A stretch of 10,515 nucleotides of DNA from an uncultured Oscillibacter sp. (GCF_910587525.1 NZ_CAJULS010000087.1:1-10515), one strand, 5' to 3'. Counted from the stretch's first letter, positions 1-7,149 are shown. Notes: generated from the sequence alone by a model not told the origin. A program made the numbers and translations.

Positions 1-3000
1 CGCAGAATTTTTAGTATCCTTACTGCTCTGGCCCTGTGCCTGTCCTTGCTCCCGGGGACGGCGTTTGCGGCGGGGACACCAACCAGGACGGGGACGCTTA
101 ATCTAAGAGAGTTCTCAGCCAGCACAGATAAGACCGAAGATGAGGGCTGGAACTGGGAGATTACCGGACCCAAAAGCGGCACTCTGACATTGACAAACTG
201 CTACATTCAATCCGATACGAAAGACGTTATTGTATTTCCGGCATACTTTACATTAACGATCATCCTGGTAGGAGACAATATCCTGGAGACCACTGCAACT
301 CTGGGCGACCTCGACCCCATGGTCCATGGGATAGACGGGGATGGCCAGGCCATAGAAAATGAGGTCTGCCAGATTATTCAGGGAGAGGGCACGCTTCAAA
401 TCACTGGCAAGGGCACAGGATATGGTTTTGGAGGAGAAGATCTAACCGTTCAGTCAGGAACGATTACATCAGATGTCGGGTTCTGCAAAATAACGAACGA
501 GTTTACAATGACCGGGGGGGCTGTAACCGCTTCGGGAGCGGATTATGGGCTTTATATCGTTGAGGGACCAGTCAATGTCTCCGGCGGTAAGCTGGACCTG
601 CAAGGGACATCCTGCGGCATTTTCGTTTCTGGAATACCCAACTATGGAGCGGTAAGCGTCAACATATCCGGCGGAACGGTAAAAGCCGTCGGCAAATCAA
701 CTGCCGGTATTTTTGTTCAGCCGAATGAGGATAACTATGACCCAGATACAAGTCCCCAGGCGATCCATATCACTGGCGGCAGCTTAACAGCAGGCGGGGG
801 TGTTGCGGGCCTTTATGCGCGGGATGTTAATGTTACCGGCGGTTCTGTGGCCGGAAACGGGGGACAGGCGGGCCTTTACGCAACAGAAGGTCTCAGCATC
901 AGCGGCTCCAAAACATATGTCGAATGGCACGGCGCCAGCCTTCTGGATGTTTATGGGAAAACCGAAACCGCCATTACCGGCGGCGTGATAAAGGCGGACA
1001 AGGTTTCAGAGGCTGTCGTACCGGAAAACGCAATCTTGTTTGCCGGCCTGGAGGGCCAAATCTACGGAAACGCCGCCCTCGCCCAAGAGCTGACGATTCC
1101 GTCAGGCTCGACGCTGACTCTTTCCGAGGGTTCGTCTCTGACAATCGAACCGGGCGGCAAACTCGTCAACGATGGCGTTGTAGCCATAAAGCTGGGAACG
1201 GGCAGCGGCGGCGAGGGCATTTCGACTCTCATTGAGGGCCTGAAGCTCACCGGCGAAGGCACCGTGAAGGTACTAAAAGAGGATGCGGATGGCAACAAAG
1301 TTACGGAAACCTACTCCAATGAGGGCAAGCGATTGCTGGAACCGGCAGGTACGCTGGATTTCAGCGACCCGGACGGCCTTCCCGCAGACGGCGCGGACAA
1401 GGGCTACAGCTGGGACGCGGAGACGAACACCCTGACCCTCCAGGAGGGCTTCAACGCGGAGAAGGTGACACTCCCGGACGACGCGGTGACCATCGTGACG
1501 GAGGGGGAGAGTACCATTGGAGAGCTGGCCGTCAGCGGCGGCAACCCCCAGAAGACGGCGCTGACCCTCTCCGGCACGGGCAAGCTGACAGTGCAGGAGC
1601 TTATTAACATCAGCGGCAATAATAACCTCAGCCTGACGGTAGCTGCGGACGCGCGGGTGGAGGCGCTGGGCGGCGTCAACGTCAGCTCAAGCGGCGGGGT
1701 GGACGCCGTTGTCACGGTATATGGGAAGCTGACCGCGCGGCAGGCGGGCGACAGTTCCGCCGGCGTATACACTGGAAAGGTTTTCGTAGGCCCCTCCGGC
1801 GAGCTGGAGGTCTTCGGGCAAACGGGCGTACAGCTAAGCGGCGCGGGCGGCAGCTTTAACAAAGCGTTTGAGCTTTCCACCGGCGGACGCTTTACGGGAA
1901 ACTGCACAAATTATATTGTCTATGTCAGCCAGGCTTCCGGCGCGGCGTTTGAGGAGAGCCTCAAAGGGGAAGAAGCCATCTCTATCCCCAACGGCTATCT
2001 GCCCTCGGACCTCCATCTGGGATTTTATGACGGCAGGACCATCCTTGCCATTCCGGGCAACGGGCCGTTCAACATCAGCTCCGGCAACGTGCCCCAGCCG
2101 GAGCCCCCGAAGCCCTCGGAACCGTCAGGACCCTCAACCCCCTCAGAACCCTCGCAGCCCTCGCACTCCCCGCACTCCTCGGGCGGCGGCTGGAACTCCA
2201 GCGCCTACGCCATTACGGTGGAGGAGTCGGAGCATGGCAAAGTAACCTCCGACCGCACCAGAGCCAGCAGCGGCAGCACCGTCACCCTGACCGCCTCCCC
2301 GGACAGCGGCTGCGGGCTGGATGCTCTGACCGTCACCAGCAGCCAGGGGAACGGGATCAAGCTGACGGCCCAGGGCGGAGGCAAATACACCTTCACCATG
2401 CCCGGCAGCGCCGTAACGGTAAAGGCGGCCTTCGCGCCCCTTCCAGACGGCACGGAAGGGCCCTGTGACGGAGGAGTGGATTGCCCCTCCCGCAGGTTCA
2501 CCGATCTTGGCCCCGTGGGAACCTGGTATCATGAAGCGGTGGACTATGTTCTGCGGAACGGTCTGATGAACGGTTACGGCAACGGGACCTTTGGGCCGAA
2601 TGATAACCTTACCCGCGCCCAATTTGTTCAGATCCTCTTTAACAGGGAGGGCAGGCCGCTTGTCAATTATCTGTTGCAGTACCGTGACGTGGCAGACGGC
2701 GCATGGTACACCGAGGCGATCCGCTGGGCCACCAGCCAGGGAATCATTTGCGGCTATGGCAACGGAATGTTCGGCCCCAATGACAACATCACCCGTGAAC
2801 AGCTGGCCGTCATGCTGTGGCGGTATGCGGGAAGTCCGGCCGCCACGGATAAGGAACTGCATTTCCCTGACGCGGACAAGGCCGGCGGCTACGCGCTGGA
2901 GGCCCTGTGCTGGGCTGTGGAGAAGGGCGTCATGAACGGCTATGGCGACGGGCGGTTAGGCCCCCAGGGACTGGCAACACGGGCGCAGGTGGCGCAGATG

Positions 3001-3024
3001 TTGAAGAATTTTCTGACAAGATGA
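1..3024 (+). CDS. SLH-domain cell-surface protein with two beta-helix/carbohydrate-binding-like units (5' partial)
   Basis: The frame is open from base 1 to the TGA at 3022-3024. It begins inside a signal peptide (RRIFSILTALALCLSLLPG, then AFA before Ala24), so the true start lies left of the window; TTG at 46 falls within the hydrophobic core and is not the start. Numbering from codon 1: residues about 31-440 are Gly/Thr-rich short beta repeats (T-G-G-x-V, G-L-Y) typical of right-handed beta-helix or Cthe_2159-like carbohydrate-binding domains. A second unit starts near residue 448 (GTLDF, GYSWDAETNTLTL), echoing the first (GTLNL, GWNWEITG). Residues 698-734 are a Pro/Ser/Glu linker. Residues 736-812 resemble a divergent InlB B-repeat (HGKVTS, YTFTMPGSAVTVKAAF). 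Three SLH domains start near residues 831, 893 and 953 (YGNGTFGPNDNLTRAQ, YGNGMFGPNDNITREQ, YGDGRLGPQGLATRAQ). SLH domains bind pyruvylated secondary cell-wall polymer, so the protein should sit on the outer surface. Ligand unknown. Family architecture is confident; carbohydrate binding is inferred. Confidence 0.9.
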   Translation, partial: RRIFSILTALALCLSLLPGTAFAAGTPTRTGTLNLREFSASTDKTEDEGWNWEITGPKSGTLTLTNCYIQSDTKDVIVFPAYFTLTIILVGDNILETTATLGDLDPMVHGIDGDGQAIENEVCQIIQGEGTLQITGKGTGYGFGGEDLTVQSGTITSDVGFCKITNEFTMTGGAVTASGADYGLYIVEGPVNVSGGKLDLQGTSCGIFVSGIPNYGAVSVNISGGTVKAVGKSTAGIFVQPNEDNYDPDTSPQAIHITGGSLTAGGGVAGLYARDVNVTGGSVAGNGGQAGLYATEGLSISGSKTYVEWHGASLLDVYGKTETAITGGVIKADKVSEAVVPENAILFAGLEGQIYGNAALAQELTIPSGSTLTLSEGSSLTIEPGGKLVNDGVVAIKLGTGSGGEGISTLIEGLKLTGEGTVKVLKEDADGNKVTETYSNEGKRLLEPAGTLDFSDPDGLPADGADKGYSWDAETNTLTLQEGFNAEKVTLPDDAVTIVTEGESTIGELAVSGGNPQKTALTLSGTGKLTVQELINISGNNNLSLTVAADARVEALGGVNVSSSGGVDAVVTVYGKLTARQAGDSSAGVYTGKVFVGPSGELEVFGQTGVQLSGAGGSFNKAFELSTGGRFTGNCTNYIVYVSQASGAAFEESLKGEEAISIPNGYLPSDLHLGFYDGRTILAIPGNGPFNISSGNVPQPEPPKPSEPSGPSTPSEPSQPSHSPHSSGGGWNSSAYAITVEESEHGKVTSDRTRASSGSTVTLTASPDSGCGLDALTVTSSQGNGIKLTAQGGGKYTFTMPGSAVTVKAAFAPLPDGTEGPCDGGVDCPSRRFTDLGPVGTWYHEAVDYVLRNGLMNGYGNGTFGPNDNLTRAQFVQILFNREGRPLVNYLLQYRDVADGAWYTEAIRWATSQGIICGYGNGMFGPNDNITREQLAVMLWRYAGSPAATDKELHFPDADKAGGYALEALCWAVEKGVMNGYGDGRLGPQGLATRAQVAQMLKNFLTR

Positions 3025-3040
3025 TATCTGAGTAGATGTG

Positions 3041-3088
3041 AAATGCAGACCGTTCGCTCTGATTGTGGCAGACGGTCTGCATTTTGAA
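3041..3088 (+). terminator. Hairpin terminator of the SLH protein gene
   Basis: A perfect 13-bp inverted repeat, AAATGCAGACCGT at 3041-3053 and ACGGTCTGCATTT at 3072-3084, flanks an 18-nt loop and ends in a short T run. It lies 17 nt after the SLH stop codon. The T tract is weak but the stem is strong, and the A-rich 5' flank could let it act in both directions. Confidence 0.72.
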
Positions 3089-3100
3089 ATTTACCCTTGA

Positions 3101-3460
3101 CAAGGGCTCTCTGAGGACAACATCAGCGGCAAACTGTCGGATGAACGGTTTATGAAACTGTCAAAGGGATATGACACAGAACAGGCCGACTTGCAGGAAG
3201 AAATGACAAGGCTACAGGAGCATATCCAGCAGGCAGAAAAACAGAGTGTCAATGTTGACCGTTTCCTCTCCATTGTGAAGAAGTACACCAACCTAACAGA
3301 GCTTACACCTGAAATACTGCATGAGTTTGTGGATAGGATAATTGTTCATGCCCCAGACAAAAGCAGCGGGCGGCGTTTACAGGAAATCGAGATTATCTAC
3401 AATCACATCGGAACATTCGACCATTCAAAGGTCACTTTATGGAAAGGAAAAGCGGTATAG
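3101..3460 (+). pseudogene. C-terminal remnant of a large serine recombinase (DUF4368-type end)
   Basis: The reading frame from just after the TGA at 3098-3100 to the TAG at 3458-3460 encodes about 119 residues. It starts QGLSEDNISGKLSDERFMKL and continues through a coiled-coil-like stretch (EEMTRLQEHIQQAEKQ) to LTPEILHEFVDRIIVHAP and EIEIIYNHIG. This pattern is the C-terminal end of large serine recombinases of the Tn4451/TndX type, which are usually about 500-560 residues with an N-terminal catalytic serine domain. That domain, the recombinase fold and the zinc-binding part are all absent. Recognisable similarity begins near 3107, immediately right of the preceding gene's terminator, so this is a truncated scar of a mobile element rather than a gene. 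An internal ATG at 3152 would give 102 residues but has no convincing ribosome site, and the product could not catalyse recombination. Recognition is from family memory, not a search. Confidence 0.8.
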
Positions 3461-3480
3461 CACCAAAAATGCCATACCGC
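3452..3480 (+). repeat. Inverted repeat at the end of the recombinase remnant
   Basis: GCGGTATAGC at 3452-3461 faces GCCATACCGC at 3471-3480: 9 of 10 positions pair around a 9-nt loop. It overlaps the recombinase stop codon, so it is probably the 3' hairpin of the original recombinase gene. No strong T run follows on the plus strand. The rest of 3461-3568 shows no gene. Confidence 0.5.
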
Positions 3481-3490
3481 AAATCCTTAC

Positions 3491-3516
3491 TTAAAAAACC
3501 ATTACTGGGGTTTTCC
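3491..3516 (-). terminator. Weak possible terminator of the AGCS symporter gene
   Basis: On the minus strand, AAAACC (plus 3509-3514) pairs with GGTTTT (plus 3495-3500) across an 8-nt loop and runs into six Ts. It lies about 55 nt after the symporter stop. The stem is short and mostly A:T, so it may be weak, and it could also act on the plus strand. Confidence 0.4.
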
Positions 3517-3568
3517 ATGTTTTCTTATGGCAACGCCCTTAAGCGGACGCCTCTTTTGAGTAACGGGA

Positions 3569-4981
3569 TTATCGCAGATTGTTCTTGTTGCTGAAATAGC
3601 TCCGAGTCTCCATAGCCACCACTCCAGAGAGGGCAAAGAGACCGATGAAGTTGGGGATGGCCATGAGGCCGTTAAAGGTGTCCGCCACATCCCACACGAA
3701 CTCCAGGGGGGACACGCAGCCGATGACCACCACCAAAATGAAGATTACCTGGAACACCCGGACAGCTCTGTGGCCGAAGAGGTACTGGACACAGCGGGTT
3801 CCGTATAGAGACCAACCCAGGACGGTGGAGAAGGCGAAGAGCGCCAGCGCGATAGCCACAAACAGAGCCGCGAACTTGCCGCCGAATACCGTGGCCAGGG
3901 CAGCGGTGATCAGCTCGCTGCCGGGCTTTACGCCGAAGTCGATGGCCACGCCGCTGCAGATGATGGTCAGGGCGGTGAGGGTGCAAATGACGATGGTGTC
4001 CACAAAGACCTCAAAGATGCCGTACAGGCCCTGGTTCACGGGACCCTTGGTGTCCGCCGCTGCGTGGGCGATAGCCGCGGATCCAAGGCCCGCCTCATTG
4101 GAGAAGGCGCTGCGCCGCAGGCCCCAGATAATAGTCTGCTTCAGGACGATGCCAGTGGTGGCGCCGAACATGGCCTGGGGCGTAAAGGCGGTGGAAAAAA
4201 TCTTTCCAAAGGCACCGCCGATGCCCGTCCAGTGGACGCAGATGACGATCACGGTGAAGAGAATGTAGAAAATGCTCATAAAGGGGATGAGTTTCTCCGT
4301 GACCGCACCGATACGCTTGATGCCGCCCAGCAGGATCACCGCCACCAGAATGGCCAGCAGGATGCCCATGATCCACTTGAGGGCCAGTTCCATGCCGGAG
4401 GAGACCTCCGTGAAGGCAGCGCAGGCGCCGATCACGGAGCCGGTGATGCTGTTCACTTGGGACATATTGCCGATGCCGAAGGAGGCCAGAGAGGCGAAGA
4501 TGGCAAACAGTGCTGCCAGCCACTTCCAATTTCTGCCTAGGCCCTTGGAAATATAGTACATGGGGCCGCCGACCCAGTCGCCCTTGTCGTCGCGCTCACG
4601 GTACTTGATGGCCAGGACGATCTCAGAGTATTTGATCACCATACCCACCAGAGCGGCCAGCCACAGCCAGAACACGGCGCCGTAGCCGCCCATAGCAATG
4701 GCCTGGGAGGTGCCCACAATGTTGCCGGTGCCCACAGTGGCAGCCAGAGCGGTGGTCACGGCCTGAAGGGGCGTCACCGCGCCCTCGCCGGCTTTCTGCC
4801 TTTGGAACATTTTGCCTACTGTGTTCTTCATGGCGTGGCCGAAGTGCACGAACTGCACGCCGCCGTTGCGGATGGTCAGAAACAGACCGCCCAGAATGGC
4901 GCAGGGAAGAAAGGTGTACATCCAGGCGAAGTCGTTCAGCGGTCCCTTAAAAAAATCCAAAATCATATTCAAGGCTTCCAT
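3569..4981 (-). CDS. Alanine/glycine:cation symporter (AGCS) family protein
   Basis: A 470-residue integral membrane transporter that imports alanine and/or glycine with Na+ (or H+); length is normal for AGCS. Family hallmarks: PLQAVTTALAATVGTGNIVG at residues 71-90, GGPMYYI at 138-144, and the later FSNEAGLGSAAIAHAAA stretch. About ten or eleven hydrophobic segments can be read. The ATG at 4981-4979 is chosen because GGAGGG (plus 4987-4992) lies 5 nt upstream. A longer open frame to 5182 exists, but its first 67 codons run through the riboswitch terminator and aptamer 2 and do not look like protein. The gene sits alone behind a tandem glycine riboswitch, which points to glycine as a physiological substrate or signal. 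Symporter family is secure; glycine versus alanine preference is inferred from the riboswitch. Confidence 0.95.
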   Translation of the reverse strand: MEALNMILDFFKGPLNDFAWMYTFLPCAILGGLFLTIRNGGVQFVHFGHAMKNTVGKMFQRQKAGEGAVTPLQAVTTALAATVGTGNIVGTSQAIAMGGYGAVFWLWLAALVGMVIKYSEIVLAIKYRERDDKGDWVGGPMYYISKGLGRNWKWLAALFAIFASLASFGIGNMSQVNSITGSVIGACAAFTEVSSGMELALKWIMGILLAILVAVILLGGIKRIGAVTEKLIPFMSIFYILFTVIVICVHWTGIGGAFGKIFSTAFTPQAMFGATTGIVLKQTIIWGLRRSAFSNEAGLGSAAIAHAAADTKGPVNQGLYGIFEVFVDTIVICTLTALTIICSGVAIDFGVKPGSELITAALATVFGGKFAALFVAIALALFAFSTVLGWSLYGTRCVQYLFGHRAVRVFQVIFILVVVIGCVSPLEFVWDVADTFNGLMAIPNFIGLFALSGVVAMETRSYFSNKNNLR

Positions 4982-4986
4982 AAATT

Positions 4987-4992
4987 CCCTCC
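4987..4992 (-). promoter_or_regulatory. Ribosome binding site that fixes the AGCS start
   Basis: GGAGGG on the minus strand lies 5 nt before the ATG at 4981. It decides in favour of this start over the in-frame upstream ATG at 5182, which is buried in the riboswitch. Confidence 0.85.
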
Positions 4993-5021
4993 ATAATGCC
5001 CGCAGGCGTAAATTTGAACGG

Positions 5022-5049
5022 CAAAAAAGAAGAGCCGTACACGCGGCTC
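5022..5049 (-). terminator. Intrinsic terminator, expression platform of the glycine riboswitch
   Basis: On the minus strand GAGCCG, a 6-nt loop and CGGCTC are followed by TTCTTTTTT. The element lies between aptamer 2 and the symporter ribosome site, so it can only serve as a conditional terminator for the gene. Its 5' arm can also pair with the 5' P1 strand of aptamer 2 (see findings). Confidence 0.85.
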
Positions 5050-5093
5050 CAACAAACAGCAGACATTCCGCCGGGCACACACTCCCGCCGGAA

Positions 5094-5262
5094 ACGTCCT
5101 CTGTCCTTTTACCTGAGAGATTCGGCAGTTGCCCGCCTTGCACCTTCGGTACCCAATCGCTTGGGATTCTCCAGAGCCACATCCGTTTCTGGTCCTCATC
5201 CGGTCCTCCGGATGCCTGAGAGTGTTACTCCTTCGGCAGGCAGACGCCATTTTCCCAGAAAC
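5094..5262 (-). promoter_or_regulatory. Tandem glycine riboswitch (two aptamers)
   Basis: Read on the minus strand. Aptamer 1 (5262-5185) is closed by GTTTCTGG and CCAGAAAC and holds the conserved GCCGAAGGAGTAAC and CTCTCAGGC segments. Aptamer 2 (about 5180-5095) has CTCTGGAGA, ACCGAAGGTGCAAGG and CTCTCAGGTAAAAGGAC, with P1 formed by CUCUG and CAGAG. P3a of aptamer 2 is a clear ATCCCAA/TTGGGT hairpin. These are the hallmarks of the glycine riboswitch family, usually found before gcv genes or AGCS transporters; here it precedes an AGCS gene. Aptamer 1 departs from the textbook form: a 7-bp hairpin replaces the usual short GGUAAAAGGAC joint. A terminator follows 45 nt downstream, so control is most likely transcriptional. 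Confidence 0.93.
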
Positions 5263-5291
5263 TTCCTATGCCGTTTTTCAATTGTGGTACT

Positions 5292-5320
5292 ACCTTAACA
5301 TGATATGTCCCGCTTGTCAA
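5292..5320 (-). promoter_or_regulatory. Promoter of the glycine riboswitch-AGCS unit
   Basis: A perfect TTGACA (plus 5315-5320) and TAAGGT (plus 5292-5297) are separated by 17 nt. Transcription would start near 5285, about 22 nt before aptamer 1. Confidence 0.75.
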
Positions 5321-5376
5321 TTGCGTTTTCCTACAAAATGTCCGTTTAGCAAAGACGTATATTCCTGCTATATGGA

Positions 5377-5408
5377 CAAGAAAATCCGTCCGCAGAAGCG
5401 GACGGATT
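5377..5408 (-). terminator. Intrinsic terminator of the mgtC-family pair
   Basis: On the minus strand AATCCGTCCGC, a TTCT loop and GCGGACGGATT form a perfect 11-bp stem running into TTTTCTTG. It lies 25 nt after the stop of the downstream MgtC-family gene and separates that unit from the riboswitch promoter. Confidence 0.92.
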
Positions 5409-5433
5409 CATTATTCTGATAAACCAGGGTAAA

Positions 5434-6126
5434 TTACAGCTGCCGCACAGATACCACGCCGGGGATGGAACGGGCCTGGTCCATCAGGTCCTCCTGGTGG
5501 GTGCCCTTCCGCAGCCGCAGAGTGAAGAGGGCGCAGGCATTGTGCTTTTCGGTGCTGTCGGAACGAATGATGCCCATGTTCAGGATTTTCATATCCGTTT
5601 CCCGGAAGAGGCGAAGCAACTCCTCAACGCAGGATTTGTCAGTGTGCTCTATGTAAAGATTGACCTCCGGCGCATTTTTCAGCATCCGGTATTCCAGACG
5701 GGAGAAGAACAGTTCTGCCACCAGGATCAGCGCTGTGGCGAAGAGGCCGCCCTCATAGAAGCCGCCGCCCAGAGTCAAGCCGATGATGGCGGCAACCCAC
5801 AGGCCTGCCGCAGTGGTCAGCCCTTTGACCCGCTGGCGGCGGGTGACGATGATGGTGCCTGCGCCGATAAAGCCGATGCCGGCCACCACCTGGGCGCCCA
5901 GACGGGCCATGTCGGTGTACTGTCCCAAGCAGAGATAGAGGTATTGGCTGGTGAGAGTGGTCATGGCCGCGCCCAGGCAGATCAGAATATGGGTGCGGAA
6001 GCCGGCGGGACGGCGTTTGAATTCCCGCTCGATGCCGATAACGCCGCCGCAGATCACGGCCAGCAGCATCCGGGTGGTCACGGCCAGCAGCGTCACTTCC
6101 CGCAGATTGTCAAAAATCGGTAGCAT
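5434..6126 (-). CDS. MgtC/SapB family membrane protein (downstream copy)
   Basis: A 230-residue MgtC/SapB-family protein. The N-terminal half is a membrane domain carrying the family core GGVIGIER at residues 27-34, RPAGFRT at 39-45, and GIGFIGAGTIIV further on; about four or five membrane segments are evident. The last 85 or so residues form a soluble, ACT-like C-terminal region. MgtC proteins are linked to growth at low Mg2+, to modulation of F1Fo ATP synthase and to survival in host cells; the role in commensal Clostridia is not settled. ATG at 6126 is preferred, with AAGGGG 8 nt upstream and the same motif spacing as the paralogue, though GTG at 6135 is possible. It follows the paralogue's stop by 17 nt, so the two are co-transcribed. 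Confidence 0.9.
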   Translation of the reverse strand: MLPIFDNLREVTLLAVTTRMLLAVICGGVIGIEREFKRRPAGFRTHILICLGAAMTTLTSQYLYLCLGQYTDMARLGAQVVAGIGFIGAGTIIVTRRQRVKGLTTAAGLWVAAIIGLTLGGGFYEGGLFATALILVAELFFSRLEYRMLKNAPEVNLYIEHTDKSCVEELLRLFRETDMKILNMGIIRSDSTEKHNACALFTLRLRKGTHQEDLMDQARSIPGVVSVRQL

Positions 6127-6143
6127 ACTCCTCACCCCTTTCC

Positions 6144-6869
6144 TTAAATGTCATGGACCACATAGACGTCTTCCATCTCAGAGATGGAAGCCAGCAGTTT
6201 GGCGTGACTGCCCTTGTGGTGCATCCGAAGGGCAAAAATGGCGTTGGGATGGTGGGATATGCTCTCCTGGCCGTGGTCCACCTCCGCCTCGTAGATCTGC
6301 ACATCCTGCGATTTAATGCGGTTGATGATCTCACTCACATTATCCAGGCTCCGGAATTCCACATAGATGTTCATGTTCCGGGCATTTTCGATAATCAGCA
6401 GCTCCAGGGGAGTGAGAACGTGGACAGAGAGGAAGATCATCAGAAATGCCATAGCCACGCACTCGTAAAAACCGGCGCCAATGGCCAGGCCCATGCAGGC
6501 GGAGGCCCAGAGGCCCGCCGCGGTAGTCAGACCCTTGACCTCCTGCCGGCCAGTGACAATGATGGTGCCGGCGCCCAAGAATCCGATGCCGTTGATGACC
6601 TGCGCACCGAAACGGCTGACGTCTGTGCGGATGCCCACCTCTGCTGCCAGGGATGCCCAGTCATGGCCCAGCATATAGTACTCATACTGGCTCAGCAGCA
6701 TGGTCAGCGCCGCGCCCAGGCACACCAGCATGTATGTACGAAAGCCCGCCGGGCGTCCCTTCCGGCCGCGTTCCAGGCCGATCATTCCGCCAAACAGCAT
6801 GGCCAGCGTCAGCCGCAGCATTACGGACGGCATATTTAATTGCCGCAGGCAGTCCAATGCCTCGATCAC
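6144..6869 (-). CDS. MgtC/SapB family membrane protein (upstream copy)
   Basis: A 241-residue paralogue of the next gene. GGMIGLER is at residues 27-34, RPAGFRTYMLVCLGAAL at 39-55 and GIGFLGAGTI at 94-103, with four or five hydrophobic segments and a soluble C-terminal region from about residue 160. It differs from its neighbour by an insertion of roughly 15 residues before the FGAQV segment (GHDWASLAAEVGIRTDVS). The start is GTG at 6869-6867, supported by GGAGG (plus 6879-6883) at 9-nt spacing. It is the first gene of the pair, behind a leader of about 140 nt. Family assignment is firm; the specific role (Mg2+ homeostasis, ATP synthase control, acid stress) cannot be read from sequence. Confidence 0.92.
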   Translation of the reverse strand: MIEALDCLRQLNMPSVMLRLTLAMLFGGMIGLERGRKGRPAGFRTYMLVCLGAALTMLLSQYEYYMLGHDWASLAAEVGIRTDVSRFGAQVINGIGFLGAGTIIVTGRQEVKGLTTAAGLWASACMGLAIGAGFYECVAMAFLMIFLSVHVLTPLELLIIENARNMNIYVEFRSLDNVSEIINRIKSQDVQIYEAEVDHGQESISHHPNAIFALRMHHKGSHAKLLASISEMEDVYVVHDI

Positions 6870-6916
6870 AAAAAACAGCCTCCTTTACAGCTTCCGGCAG
6901 ACCGGGGAATAAGAGA

Positions 6917-6944
6917 GGAAGAACCGGCCATTGCCGCTTCTTCC
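6917..6944 (-). repeat. Hairpin in the leader of the MgtC-family operon
   Basis: GGAAGAA and TTCTTCC (7 bp), plus a further 4 bp inside after one mismatch, close an AATG-type loop. No T run follows, so it is not an obvious terminator. A second hairpin, CTTTTTCC with GGAAAAG (6957-6984), lies upstream in the same leader. I see none of the conserved blocks of the M-box Mg2+ riboswitch. Confidence 0.55.
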
Positions 6945-7026
6945 CCAATCATATATCTTTTCCGCTCAGGATACCGGGAAAAAGGTGAAAACGTTTGCGC
7001 TTTTATATCTCTCATTTTATTATTTA

Positions 7027-7056
7027 TATTTACCATATCCGCCTGTAGATTGTCAA
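7027..7056 (-). promoter_or_regulatory. Promoter of the MgtC-family operon
   Basis: On the minus strand, a perfect TTGACA (plus 7051-7056) is followed after 18 nt by TAAATA (plus 7027-7032). The -10 is preceded by TGG, an extended -10 element that compensates for the poor hexamer. The start would be near 7020, giving a leader of about 140 nt before the GGAGG site. Confidence 0.6.
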
Positions 7057-7149
7057 TCTTGTCTGCGGCATTTGTGAAAAATTCGGATATTTTAATAAAA
7101 AAACTCTAAAATTTTAGCCGTTTTTTCAAACGAGATTTTTTGATGCCTT

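Noticed and set aside
2143..2862. A 239-codon minus-strand frame opposite the SLH region
   Set aside because: It is antisense to the linker and SLH repeats and shows no recognisable family; a composition artefact.
3502..3690. A minus-strand frame overlapping the end of the AGCS gene with a basic tail
   Set aside because: Most of it is the symporter gene in another frame; the basic tail matches nothing I recognise and a frameshifted extension of the transporter is not needed, since AGCS already has full length.
4979..5182. N-terminal extension of the AGCS protein to an ATG at 5182
   Set aside because: It would translate riboswitch aptamer 2 and the terminator; ATG 4981 has a strong ribosome site and the normal family N terminus.
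6133..6135. GTG at 6135 as the start of the downstream MgtC-family gene
   Set aside because: Possible, but ATG 6126 gives motif positions identical to the paralogue and a better-spaced purine-rich site.
5497..6839. Two plus-strand frames (5497-6123 and 6153-6839) opposite the MgtC pair
   Set aside because: They mirror each other only because the paralogues on the other strand are related; no ribosome sites and no family match.
6870..7020. M-box (Mg2+) riboswitch before the MgtC pair
   Set aside because: The leader is about 140 nt and the conserved M-box blocks are not visible; only generic hairpins are seen.
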